Positions 12,521 through 21,026 of a stretch of DNA of 64,000 nucleotides are shown piece after piece. Source of the DNA: Oscillospiraceae bacterium (GTDB taxonomy: Bacteria > Bacillota > Clostridia > Oscillospirales > Oscillospiraceae); contig JAFROD010000004.1 in assembly GCA_017429835.1 (NCBI GenBank), forward strand, positions 1 to 64,000, written 5' to 3'. Positions within the stretch are counted from its first letter, which is position 1; each line of letters begins with the position of its first letter. A program made the translations under genes and the position numbers. The notes beneath the pieces are model-generated. The model was not told the origin of the DNA. It saw only the letters and a program-made list of their open reading frames with translations, and searched no databases.

Positions 12521-13726
12521 ATGGCATTTTTCCTGACGAAACGCAACGCGGAGGACAAGCGCCTCGGCATCTACGTCCATATCCCGTTCTGTAAAAGCAA
12601 GTGCGAATACTGCGATTTTTATTCGGTCGGCGGCGGCAAGGATCCGCGCATGGTGGATCACTATCTGCAGGCGCTGGCGGATCATATCAAGGAGTCGGGC
12701 AAGCTCGCGCCGGACTACATCGTGGATACCGTCTATTTCGGCGGCGGCACGCCGAGCTTTTTCGGGCCGGAAAATCTGGAGAAGATCGTCGATGAGATCC
12801 ACCGCAATTTCCGCCTGAGCGTGGAAGCGGAGATCTCGCTGGAGGCGAACCCCGACAGCGTGACCCTGCAGGGGCTCAAGCGGCTCGTCCGCGCGGGCTT
12901 CAACCGCATTTCCATCGGCGTGCAGTCCGACGACGACGATATGCTGCGAAGGCTCGGCCGCCCGCACACCTATTATCAGGCGAAGCAGGCGATGCAGATG
13001 GCGCGCAAGGCGGGCTTCGGCAACATCAATCTCGACCTCATGTACGGTCTGCCCAACCAGAGCCTGACGGCGTGGAAGGAGACCCTGCAGAATGTGCTGA
13101 TGCTCCGCCCGGAGCATATCTCCTGCTACGCGCTCAAGGTCGAGGAGGGCACGCCCCTGTGGAGCTACCGCGACGCCGCCAATCTGCCCGACGACGATAC
13201 GCAGGCGGATATGTATCTGGCGGCGTGCGAGATCCTGCGCGAATACGGCTATCAGCACTATGAAATTTCCAATTTCTGCAAAAAGGGTTTCCGCTGCAGG
13301 CATAATATGAAATACTGGAACGGCAGCGAATATCTCGGCTTCGGCCCGACCGCCGCGTCGGATTTTGCGGGCAAACGCTTCACCATTCTCCGCGACCTCA
13401 AGGGGTATATCACCGGAATGGCGAAAAAAGGAGCGATTTTGAGCGAATGTGAGTCAATTCCGCAGCGCGAACGCGCCGGCGAGTACGTCATGCTCCGTCT
13501 GCGCACCTACGAGGGGATCAACCGCGAGGAATACGAGCGGAATTACCTCATGCCGTTCGAGCCGCTGGAGCGGGTCATGGAGAAATACGCGGAGCGCGGC
13601 TTTGCCGAGCGCGTCCGTGACCGCTGGCGTCTGACGGAGCGCGGCTGGCTGGTGTCGAATCAGATCATTTTGACGCTGCAGGAGGTGCAGGCGCGCTCGA
13701 CGCCGCTGGCAAAGAAACGAAGCTGA
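12521..13726 (+). CDS. hemW: HemW-like radical SAM protein (putative heme chaperone)
   Basis: This 401-residue radical SAM protein of the HemN/HemW group has CKSKCEYCDFYS with the cluster cysteines at 24, 28 and 31, then the SAM-binding GGGTPSFFG, the EANPDS strand and GVQSDDDDMLRRLGR. The short N-terminus and phenylalanine two residues after the third cysteine fit HemW, a heme-trafficking protein, rather than the coproporphyrinogen dehydrogenase HemN. The start at 12521 is favoured by GGAGG nine bases upstream and by the HIPFC motif near the N-terminus. A longer frame from 12443 would overlap the upstream gene. Confidence 0.88.
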   Translation: MAFFLTKRNAEDKRLGIYVHIPFCKSKCEYCDFYSVGGGKDPRMVDHYLQALADHIKESGKLAPDYIVDTVYFGGGTPSFFGPENLEKIVDEIHRNFRLSVEAEISLEANPDSVTLQGLKRLVRAGFNRISIGVQSDDDDMLRRLGRPHTYYQAKQAMQMARKAGFGNINLDLMYGLPNQSLTAWKETLQNVLMLRPEHISCYALKVEEGTPLWSYRDAANLPDDDTQADMYLAACEILREYGYQHYEISNFCKKGFRCRHNMKYWNGSEYLGFGPTAASDFAGKRFTILRDLKGYITGMAKKGAILSECESIPQRERAGEYVMLRLRTYEGINREEYERNYLMPFEPLERVMEKYAERGFAERVRDRWRLTERGWLVSNQIILTLQEVQARSTPLAKKRS

Positions 13727-13765
13727 CTCCTTTTCTTTGCCGCGGTATCAATTCCCGTCGGGATT

Positions 13766-13881
13766 TGCGATATGCAGCGCGATCACGGCGGCCACATATC
13801 GCATTTGCGCAGAAAAAAACGCATGCGCGCAAATATCGCAAAAAAGCCTTCCCTCTTTCCCTTATGAGGGAAGCATTTTTT
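13766..13881 (+). promoter_or_regulatory. Structured leader with terminator before ABC exporter
   Basis: TGCGATATG (13766-13774) pairs with CATATCGCA (13795-13803). ATTTGCGC (13803-13810) pairs with GCGCAAAT (13827-13834), followed by another ATCGCA. Then CTTCCCTC (13848-13855) pairs with GAGGGAAG (13866-13873) before CATTTTTT, an intrinsic terminator only 7 bases before the AAAGGAG of the ABC gene. It either ends the hemW operon or acts as an attenuator of the exporter. Confidence 0.55.
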
Positions 13882-13896
13882 CGAAAGGAGCAATCT

Positions 13897-15657
13897 ATGC
13901 TCAAACTATTCCGCTATCTGACCCGCCGCGACTGGGGACTGATGGGCGTGAGCTTCGGCTTCATTCTCCTGCAGATCTGGCTGGATCTTTCCCTGCCGGA
14001 CTACATGTCGGAGATCACCGAGCTCGTGCAGGCGCCCGACAGTCCGATGAGCACCATCGTGTCGGCGGGCAGCAAAATGATGCTCTGCGCCCTTGGCAGT
14101 CTGCTGGCGGCGGTCGTCGTATCGGTCTGCATCGCGCGGATCGCGGCGGCGTTCGGCGCGCGTCTGCGGTTGGGACTGTTCGACCGCGTGCAGGCGTTCT
14201 CCATGGAGGAGATCGGCCGCTTTTCCACCGCGAGCCTGATCACCCGCTCGACCAACGACGTCACGCAGGTGACGAAGGCGATCGCCATGGGCGTGCAGGT
14301 CGTGCTCAAGGCGCCGCTGACGGCGACCTGGGCGATCGTTAAAATTGCAAACAAAAACTGGCAGTGGACGCTTTCCACCGCCGCCGCGATCGGCATTCTG
14401 CTGGCGCTGGTGGCGATCACGATGGTCATCGTCCTGCCGAAGTTCAAGCGTCTGCAGCTCCTGACGGACGACCTCAACCGCGTCACGCGCGAAAACCTGA
14501 CGGGCATTCGCGTCGTGCGCGCCTACAACGCCGAGGGCTATCAGGAGGACAAGTTCAAGGCCGCGAACGACACGCTGACGAAGACGAGCCTGAGCGCGGT
14601 GCGCACGCTCGCGTGCATGATGCCGAATCTGCAGTTCGTCCTGTCCGGTCTGTCGCTGGCGATCTACTGGATCGGCGCGGCGCTGATCAACGGCGCGGGC
14701 ATGCCGGCGGAAAAGATCGGGATCTTCTCGAATATGATCGTTTTCTCCGCCTACGCGATGCAGGTGGTCATGTCCTTCATCATGCTGGTCGTGCTGTTTA
14801 TCATTCTGCCCAGAGCGCAGGTGTCCGCCAAGCGTATCCGTGAGGTCATGGACACGAAGCCCGCTCTGCACGACGGCGACCGCACGGACGGCGAGGAGGA
14901 CAGACGCGGCGAGGTCGAATTCCGCCACGTTTCCTTCCGCTATCCCGACGCCGAGGAGGACGTGCTGCACGATCTGAGCTTCACGGTCGGCGCGGGGCAG
15001 ACCCTCGCCTTCATCGGCGCGACCGGCAGCGGCAAGAGCACGGCGGTCAATCTGATCCCGCGCTTCTACGACGCGACGGACGGCGCGGTGCTGGTGGACG
15101 GCGTGGACGTGCGCGATTACACGCAGGAGGCGCTGCACAACAAGCTCGGCTACATCTCGCAGAAGGCGGTGCTGTTCGGCGGCACGATCCGCAGCAACGT
15201 CGCCTACGGCGAAAACGGCGCGCCTGCGCCGGACGACGCGGCGATCCACGCAGCAGTCGAGACCGCGCAGGCGGCGGAGTTCGTCGACGCGCTGGACGAG
15301 GGGCTCGACGCCTTCGTTGCGCAGGGCGGCACGAACCTCTCCGGCGGGCAGAAGCAGCGGCTTTCCATCGCCCGCGCGATCTGCCGCAAGCCGGAGATCC
15401 TGATTTTTGACGATTCCTTCTCCGCGCTGGACTACAAGACCGACCGCGCGCTGCGCGAGACGCTCGACCGCGCCTGCGTCGACGCGACCCGTATCATCGT
15501 TGCCCAGCGGATCGGCACGATCCGCGACGCAGACCGGATCGTCGTCCTCGACGAAGGCCGCGTCGCCGGGATCGGCACGCACAAAGAGCTGATGGCGACC
15601 TGCGAGGTCTACCGGGATATCGCCTACTCGCAGCTTTCAAAGGAGGAGTTGGAGTAA
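13897..15657 (+). CDS. ABC exporter half-transporter, subunit with degenerate catalytic site
   Basis: This 586-residue half-transporter has an N-terminal six-helix exporter domain (about residues 15-320) fused to an ATPase domain. Walker A GATGSGKS lies near 375-382, the signature LSGGQKQR near 481 and Walker B LIFDDSFSALD near 501. The residue after the Walker B aspartate is Asp rather than the catalytic Glu. That is typical of the degenerate subunit of heterodimeric multidrug exporters such as BmrC or TM287. The partner starts on the stop codon (TAATG). The start at 13897 follows AAAGGAG; an upstream in-frame ATG at 13765 would read through the leader hairpins. The substrate is unknown. Confidence 0.9.
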   Translation: MLKLFRYLTRRDWGLMGVSFGFILLQIWLDLSLPDYMSEITELVQAPDSPMSTIVSAGSKMMLCALGSLLAAVVVSVCIARIAAAFGARLRLGLFDRVQAFSMEEIGRFSTASLITRSTNDVTQVTKAIAMGVQVVLKAPLTATWAIVKIANKNWQWTLSTAAAIGILLALVAITMVIVLPKFKRLQLLTDDLNRVTRENLTGIRVVRAYNAEGYQEDKFKAANDTLTKTSLSAVRTLACMMPNLQFVLSGLSLAIYWIGAALINGAGMPAEKIGIFSNMIVFSAYAMQVVMSFIMLVVLFIILPRAQVSAKRIREVMDTKPALHDGDRTDGEEDRRGEVEFRHVSFRYPDAEEDVLHDLSFTVGAGQTLAFIGATGSGKSTAVNLIPRFYDATDGAVLVDGVDVRDYTQEALHNKLGYISQKAVLFGGTIRSNVAYGENGAPAPDDAAIHAAVETAQAAEFVDALDEGLDAFVAQGGTNLSGGQKQRLSIARAICRKPEILIFDDSFSALDYKTDRALRETLDRACVDATRIIVAQRIGTIRDADRIVVLDEGRVAGIGTHKELMATCEVYRDIAYSQLSKEELE

Positions 15658-17444
15658 TGGCGAAACGACAGAATCAGAAACCGGACAGACCCGACCGCTC
15701 CAAGGACTTCTTCGGCACGTGGAAACGGCTGATCCGGTATATCCGCAGACACCTCGTCGTGGTCGTGCTGGCGTTGGTCTTTGCCTTTGCCGGAACGATC
15801 CTGACGCTCCTCGGCCCCGCCAAGCTGCGGGATATCACGAATCTGATCACGGCAGGCATGGCGACGGAGATCGACATGGCGGCGATCGCGCGGATCGGCG
15901 TCCTGCTGATCGGTCTGTACGTCGCGGGCATGCTGCTTTCCGTGGCGCAGGGCGCGATCATGGCGACCGTCACGGAGCGCGTCGCCAACCGTATGCGCGG
16001 CGATATTTCCAAAAAGATCAACCGCCTGCCGATGTGGTTCTATAACCGCACCACGACGGGCGATATCCTCTCGCGCGTGACGAACGACGTCGATACGATC
16101 GCGGAGTCGCTCAACATGAGCGTCAGCGATCTCGTCACCTCGGCGACGCTGATGATCGGCTCGCTCGTGATGATGCTCCTGAACAATCCGATCATGACCG
16201 CGACCGCCGTCGCCGCGACGATCATCGGCTTCGGGCTGATGTCCCTGATCATGGGACGCAGTCAGAAGTTCTTTGTCCGGCAGCAGAAGCACCTCGGCGA
16301 GATCAACGGCCACGTCGAGGAGATCTACACTGGCCACACCGTCGTCAAGGCGTACAACGGCGAGCGCAGCGCCCGCGCGGCGTTTTTGCAGATGAACGAG
16401 AGCCTGCGCGACAGCAGCTTCCGCGCCCAGTGTCTGTCGGGCATGATGCCGCCCCTCATGGGCTTTATCGGCAACTTCGGCTACGTTGCCGTCTGCGTGG
16501 TCGGCGCGGTGCTGGTCTTCAACGGGAAGGCGGATTTCGGCACGATCGTCGCCTTTATGATCTACATCCGCTACTTCACGCGGCCGCTGTCTCAGATCGC
16601 CCAGTCCATGCAGTCCATGCAGGCAGCGGCGGCGGCGGGCGAGCGCGTGTTTGAATTCCTCGACGCCGAGGAGCTCTCCGACGAAAGCGGCAAGCAGAGC
16701 GTTCTGCCGCAGACGCGCGGTCTGGTCGAATTCGACCACGTCCGCTTCGGCTACGAGGACTCCGACAAGACCGTTATCCATGACTTCTCCGCCGTGGCGA
16801 AGCCCGGTCAGAAGGTCGCCATCGTCGGCCCGACCGGCGCGGGCAAGACCACGATGGTCAACCTGCTCATGCGCTTCCACGAGCTGCAGAGCGGACAGAT
16901 CCGGATCGACGGCGTGCCGACGACCGAGCTCACCCGCAGCGCCGTCCACGACCAGTTCTGCATGGTCTTGCAGGACACGTGGCTCTTTGAGGGAACGGTG
17001 CGCGAAAACCTCGTCTACTGCGAGAAGAACGTCTCCGACGCGAAGATGCGCCGCGCCTGCAAGGCGGTCGGGCTGGATCACTTCATTCGCACGCTGCCGA
17101 AGGGCTACGACACCGTCCTGAACGATCAGGTCAACCTCTCGGCGGGGCAGAAGCAGCAGCTCACCATCGCCCGCGCGATGATCGCCGACCGTCCGATGCT
17201 GATCCTCGACGAAGCGACCAGCTCCGTCGATACCCGCACCGAGCTGCAGATCCAAAAGGCAATGGACGCGCTGATGAAAGACCGCACGTCCTTCATCATC
17301 GCCCACCGTCTGTCCACGATCCGCGACGCCGACCTGATCCTCGTCATGCGCGACGGCGACATCGTGGAAAGCGGCACGCACCGGGAGCTTCTGGCAAAGG
17401 GCGGCTTCTACGCCGAGCTGTACAACAGCCAGTTTGACCAATAG
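15657..17444 (+). CDS. ABC exporter half-transporter, catalytic subunit
   Basis: This 595-residue partner of the preceding half-transporter has a basic N-terminus, six membrane helices and an ATPase domain with Walker A GPTGAGKT (about 391-398), the altered signature LSAGQKQQ (about 494) and a canonical Walker B LILDEATSSVD with the catalytic glutamate. The altered signature would face the partner's aspartate-type Walker B, so one ATP site of the heterodimer is degenerate and the other competent, as in BmrCD and TM287/288. The start overlaps the upstream stop by one base, giving equimolar expression. The role is probably drug, lipid or peptide export. Confidence 0.9.
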   Translation: MAKRQNQKPDRPDRSKDFFGTWKRLIRYIRRHLVVVVLALVFAFAGTILTLLGPAKLRDITNLITAGMATEIDMAAIARIGVLLIGLYVAGMLLSVAQGAIMATVTERVANRMRGDISKKINRLPMWFYNRTTTGDILSRVTNDVDTIAESLNMSVSDLVTSATLMIGSLVMMLLNNPIMTATAVAATIIGFGLMSLIMGRSQKFFVRQQKHLGEINGHVEEIYTGHTVVKAYNGERSARAAFLQMNESLRDSSFRAQCLSGMMPPLMGFIGNFGYVAVCVVGAVLVFNGKADFGTIVAFMIYIRYFTRPLSQIAQSMQSMQAAAAAGERVFEFLDAEELSDESGKQSVLPQTRGLVEFDHVRFGYEDSDKTVIHDFSAVAKPGQKVAIVGPTGAGKTTMVNLLMRFHELQSGQIRIDGVPTTELTRSAVHDQFCMVLQDTWLFEGTVRENLVYCEKNVSDAKMRRACKAVGLDHFIRTLPKGYDTVLNDQVNLSAGQKQQLTIARAMIADRPMLILDEATSSVDTRTELQIQKAMDALMKDRTSFIIAHRLSTIRDADLILVMRDGDIVESGTHRELLAKGGFYAELYNSQFDQ

Positions 17445-17459
17445 AGAGGAAGAAAGCCT

Positions 17460-18059
17460 ATGAGATACCGTTATCTGACCATCGAACGCGAATACGGCAG
17501 CGGCGGCACGGAGATCGCCAGGGAGCTGTCGAAGGCGCTGCATATCCCCTGCTACGGGCATGAGATCCTGGAGCTGACCTGCGAGCGGCTCGGCATTTCC
17601 GAGAAGAAGATCGAAAAATATGAGGAAACGGTCACGAACAGCTTTCTCTTCTCCGTCTTTCTGATGAGCAATTCCGTCACCGGCCGGTCGGAGCCGGTTG
17701 CCGGCGAGGGGCAGATCTACCTGCACGAGCAGGCGGTCATTCGCGATCTTGCGGCGAAGGGGCCGGCGATCTTCCTCGGTCACTGCGCCTCGGAAGCCCT
17801 GCGCGGCGTGAACGGCGTTTTGAGCGTCTTTATCCGCGCCGACAAGGCGTATAAACGGGCGCGCATTCAGACCGCCTACGGCATCGACGAAAAAAACGTC
17901 GAAGCGACGCGGAAATATTACGACAAAAAACGGGCAAATTATTATTACGCCAATACCGCCCGCCGCTGGGACGACTTCAGCGGCTACGATCTCGTGCTCG
18001 ACAGCGGGACGCTCGGCGCGGCGGGCTGCGTGGCGGCGCTGACCGGACTGATGAGGTAA
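17460..18059 (+). CDS. Cytidylate-kinase-like P-loop family protein
   Basis: This 199-residue protein begins RYLTIEREYGSGGTEIARELSKAL, the modified P-loop start (EYGSGG) of the cytidylate kinase-like family found widely in Clostridia. Further landmarks are the family's IFLGHCASEAL strand, VFIRADKAYKRARI and a late DLVLDSGTLG segment. Members are predicted nucleotide kinases, but the substrate is unknown and they are distinct from CMP kinase proper. GAGAGGAAG precedes the ATG. It lies 15 bases after the ABC exporter and 4 bases before the DUF2461 gene, so it is likely in the same operon. Confidence 0.8.
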   Translation: MRYRYLTIEREYGSGGTEIARELSKALHIPCYGHEILELTCERLGISEKKIEKYEETVTNSFLFSVFLMSNSVTGRSEPVAGEGQIYLHEQAVIRDLAAKGPAIFLGHCASEALRGVNGVLSVFIRADKAYKRARIQTAYGIDEKNVEATRKYYDKKRANYYYANTARRWDDFSGYDLVLDSGTLGAAGCVAALTGLMR

Positions 18060-18063
18060 GCGT

Positions 18064-18705
18064 ATGGAATTTACCGGCTTTACCCCCGAGACCTTCGACT
18101 TTCTCTGGGGCATTCGATTCAACAACAACCGCGAATGGTTCACGGAACATAAAGCGCAGTATCAGCAGACGCTCTACGAGCCCATGAAGGCGCTGGCGAA
18201 GGCGCTGCAGCCGAGCTTTGCGGAGGCTCCGGGTCTGGAGCTCCATCTTTCCAGAATTTACCGCGACATGCGCATGCACCCGACGACGTTCTATAAGGAC
18301 AGCCTGTGGTTCTGCTTTCAGCGCAGGAGCAAGGGCGGCATTTTGGAGCACCCGTGCCTGTGCTTCGAGGTGCGGCCGGAGGGCTATCGCTACGGCTTTT
18401 TGCTCTACTGTACCCGCGCCGTGCAGATGCAGGAGCTGCGCGCTCGCATGGCGGAGCAGCCCGATCGCTTCCTGAAAATGGTAAAAAAGGCGGAAAAAAT
18501 CAGCGGGATCCCGCTCGACGGCGACCGCTACGCCAAGCCGAAGCCCTGTCCGGACGACCGCCTGCTGAAGTATTATACCCTGAAAAACCTCATGGCGATC
18601 GAAGACCGTCCGCCCGACAACCTCCTTTTCTCGCCCGATCTGGTCGATATGCTCCGCACCGCTCTGACGGCGTGGCTGCCCGTACACGAATTTTTGGAAA
18701 TTTAA
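18064..18705 (+). CDS. DUF2461 domain protein
   Basis: This 213-residue member of DUF2461 (TIGR02453 group) starts with FTPETFDFLWGIRFNNNREWF, close to the family pattern of a leading helix followed by N-N-R-x-W-F. The RIYRDMRMHPTTFYKD segment and the mid-protein C-F-E-V strand are also typical. The function of the family is unknown. No signal peptide or membrane helix is seen. It is the last gene before a strong terminator and appears to be in one transcript with the kinase-like gene. Confidence 0.8.
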   Translation: MEFTGFTPETFDFLWGIRFNNNREWFTEHKAQYQQTLYEPMKALAKALQPSFAEAPGLELHLSRIYRDMRMHPTTFYKDSLWFCFQRRSKGGILEHPCLCFEVRPEGYRYGFLLYCTRAVQMQELRARMAEQPDRFLKMVKKAEKISGIPLDGDRYAKPKPCPDDRLLKYYTLKNLMAIEDRPPDNLLFSPDLVDMLRTALTAWLPVHEFLEI

Positions 18706-18716
18706 GAAAAAACAGC

Positions 18717-18763
18717 ACCGACTGCGCCCGCAAATCCTGCGGGCGCAGTCGGTTTCATTTTTT
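18717..18763 (+). terminator. Strong intrinsic terminator
   Basis: A 16-bp perfect stem (18717-18732 with 18738-18753, loop AATCC) is followed by TTCATTTTTT. It ends the operon running from the ABC exporter to the DUF2461 gene. Confidence 0.9.
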
Positions 18764-18865
18764 GACAAGGCAAATGCGCAAGGATTTGGGAACAGAGTTC
18801 GAGCAATTTCGAGCAATAATATTTTCGCGGAAAAATCGTTTCAAAACGGGAACGGGAGGCGGAAT

Positions 18866-19837
18866 ATGAAGAATTTTTATCGTATGGCGGCGGCAGGACT
18901 GCTCCTCCTGCTGCTTTGTTTTTCGGCGTCGGCGCAGCGGCTCATTCCCGGCGGCAATACGATCGGACTGTCGCTGCGGACGGACGGCGTCGCCATCGTC
19001 GAATTTTCCGGAACGCTGCCGAAACGGGCGGGGCTCCGGCAGGGCGATATCATTACGAAGATCAACGGAAAACCGATCTCCGACGCGGCGCAGGTCGGCG
19101 CGGAGGTGGCGGCGTCGAACGGAGCGCCGCTTACGCTCGGCGTTTTGCGCGACGGCGAGGAAAAATCCTTCACGCTCTCGCCCCTGCAGACGGCGGAGGG
19201 CTGGCGGCTCGGCATTTACGTGCGCGACAGCGTGACCGGCATCGGCACGGTCACCTATTACGATCCGGACAGCGGCGCCTTCGGCGCGTTGGGGCACGGC
19301 GTGAACGACGGAACGACGCTTTTGCCGATCCGCAGCGGCACGGTACTGCCCTCTGAGGTCGCTTCGGTCAGCAGGGGCGCGGCGGGGACGCCCGGCTCTC
19401 TGCAGGGAACGCTCTGCGGCAGAGGGCAGTGCGGCGTGATCGCGAAGAACACGCCGCAGGGCATTTTCGGCACGATCGAACCGAGCGAGGGCAAGGCGAT
19501 CGAGACGGCGAAAAACTGCGAGATCCACCCGGGCGCGGCGACGATCCGCGCCAACGTGCGCGGCAGACAGGTCGAGGAATTTGCAGTCGAAATCTCCGCG
19601 ATCTATCCCAATGACGACGCAGACCGCAATCTTTTGCTGAAGGTGACCGACCCGACGCTGCTTTCCCTGACGGGCGGCATCGTGCAGGGCATGAGCGGCA
19701 GCCCGATCCTGCAGGACGGCAAGCTCGTCGGCGCGGTCACGCACGTGCTGATCGACGACCCGACCGAGGGCTACGGGATTTTTATCGAGAACATGCTCGC
19801 GGCAGGGCGGGAATCATGCGGAGCGCTGAACAGTTAA
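18866..19837 (+). CDS. spoIVB: SpoIVB-type S55 peptidase (sporulation)
   Basis: SpoIVB is secreted from the forespore and cleaves SpoIVFA to trigger sigma-K activation in the mother cell. The 323-residue product has an N-terminal signal/anchor (AAAGLLLLLLCFSASA, residues 9-24), a PDZ domain about 45-105 (GLRQGDIITKINGKPI), and an S55 peptidase domain with the catalytic motif GMSGSPIL near 275-282 followed by VGAVTHVLIDDPTEGYGIFIENML, the SpoIVB signature. In many spore formers this gene directly precedes spo0A; here spo0A is about 21 kb away on the other strand. GGGAGGCGG precedes the start. Confidence 0.93.
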   Translation: MKNFYRMAAAGLLLLLLCFSASAQRLIPGGNTIGLSLRTDGVAIVEFSGTLPKRAGLRQGDIITKINGKPISDAAQVGAEVAASNGAPLTLGVLRDGEEKSFTLSPLQTAEGWRLGIYVRDSVTGIGTVTYYDPDSGAFGALGHGVNDGTTLLPIRSGTVLPSEVASVSRGAAGTPGSLQGTLCGRGQCGVIAKNTPQGIFGTIEPSEGKAIETAKNCEIHPGAATIRANVRGRQVEEFAVEISAIYPNDDADRNLLLKVTDPTLLSLTGGIVQGMSGSPILQDGKLVGAVTHVLIDDPTEGYGIFIENMLAAGRESCGALNS

Positions 19838-20473
19838 CCGTAATAAAATTATGTAAACATCAAAGAATAGAGAACAGCAACTGTACGAATCCCGGAATGC
19901 GGAGCAAACGCCTTCCCCTTGAGGGGAAGGCGCCCGCAGGGCGGATGAGGTGGTTTTCAAGATTCGGAATGGAATCAATCCTGTCATTATCCGGCTTGTC
20001 CGGGCAACCCTTTTTGGTGAATGGGGAATCAGGAACCAAGCAGGTTGCCGCAGTATAATTATGTAAACCAACGTTATCATCCGCCTTGGGAGGATACGCC
20101 GGAAAAGCGGCCTTGTCCGACCAGCGGTGTCATTGCGATGGCGCGTCAGCGACCGTGCCCCTTACGGGTGTAATCTGCCCGTCGCAGGTGTGGTACGATG
20201 CGTGCAATCCGCACGGCAGCCTCGTGCCTCCCTCTGTGAGGGAGGTGTCAAAGCCGACGGCTTTGACGGAGGGAGAGAGCGAAACAAGCTATACAGATCG
20301 GAACGAAAAGGTATTGTTCTCTCCCTCAGTCTCGCTGCGCTCGACAGCTCCCTCGCAGAGGGAGCCATGGGCAGGCGTGGCAATGACAGAAAAGCGGGCT
20401 GCCGACGGCAGCCCGCTTTGTACAAGCAGTTCAACGGATTATGTCCGCTTTCCCGTGCGCAGCAACGCGGCGA
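19838..20473. repeat. 636-bp gap built from several repeat modules
   Basis: No convincing gene is present. The gap contains a motif TAATAAAATTATGTAAAC (about 19842-19859) with relatives near 20054 and 40267. It also has a CCTTCCCCTTGAGGGGAAGG palindrome (19913-19932) followed by GGATGAGGTGG, and a large composite element. In that element TGTCATTGC (20128-20136) and GCAATGACA (20380-20388) bound a CCTCCCTC/GAGGGAGG-CTCCCTCG module (20227-20365) in the opposite orientation to the copy at 7087-7227. It separates convergently transcribed spoIVB and the minus-strand block. Confidence 0.7.
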
Positions 20474-21022
20474 TCAGCGCCCGCTCTGACGGACGTCAAT
20501 GGCCAATCCGCCATAGCGCTCAGTCAGAACGGATAGGAGTCCGGCCTCCTGTGACTTCCTCGAAAACTGCTGGATGAAGAAGTGCTTTCCGGTCAGCCAC
20601 TCGCGCCAAAATCCCCTGCGCTTAAAGCACAGATCAATGGGCGTTTTCTTTTTCAGCGGCAGAACGTCCTCCGGACGGGTCGCCGCTCGTTTCGTCGAGA
20701 TCAAAAACCCTATGGAGCCGTAGCGGTCGCCGGTGTAAAGCCGCATCACTGCGGCCACGTCCGACCGCGCGGTCGTGCGATAGCATACGCCGAGAAGCCG
20801 GTGTTCGATCCGGTCGGGGTAGATCGCGTAGGTTTTTAAGAAGACGAGCGCAAATGCGAGGACCAGCAGACTGCACGCCCAGAACAGAGCGGCGAACTCC
20901 CAGAAAAGATCCTTACGGTACGGCAAAAGCAGCGGAAGCAGAAACAAGCCGCAGGAAATTAGAAAAATAAGGAACCCGCCGAGCCGGGAAGAAACGGTCA
21001 GGAGCGGTTTTTCTTTTTTCAC
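20474..21022 (-). CDS. Hypothetical two-helix membrane protein
   Basis: This is a 182-residue protein without a recognised family. Two hydrophobic segments, LGGFLIFLISCGLFLLPLLL (about 14-33) and FWACSLLVLAFALVFLKTY (about 47-65), are followed by a cytoplasmic domain starting IYPDRIEHRLLGVCYRTTARSDVAAVMRLYTGDRYGSIGF. This last segment resembles the bacterial PH-like domains that follow membrane hairpins, but that is only a structural guess. It is the last gene of the minus-strand operon, 4 bases after the M20 peptidase gene. Its stop lies next to repeat DNA, so the C-terminal residues could be a product of repeat insertion. Confidence 0.55.
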   Translation of the reverse strand: MKKEKPLLTVSSRLGGFLIFLISCGLFLLPLLLPYRKDLFWEFAALFWACSLLVLAFALVFLKTYAIYPDRIEHRLLGVCYRTTARSDVAAVMRLYTGDRYGSIGFLISTKRAATRPEDVLPLKKKTPIDLCFKRRGFWREWLTGKHFFIQQFSRKSQEAGLLSVLTERYGGLAIDVRQSGR

Positions 21023-21026
21023 AGCG

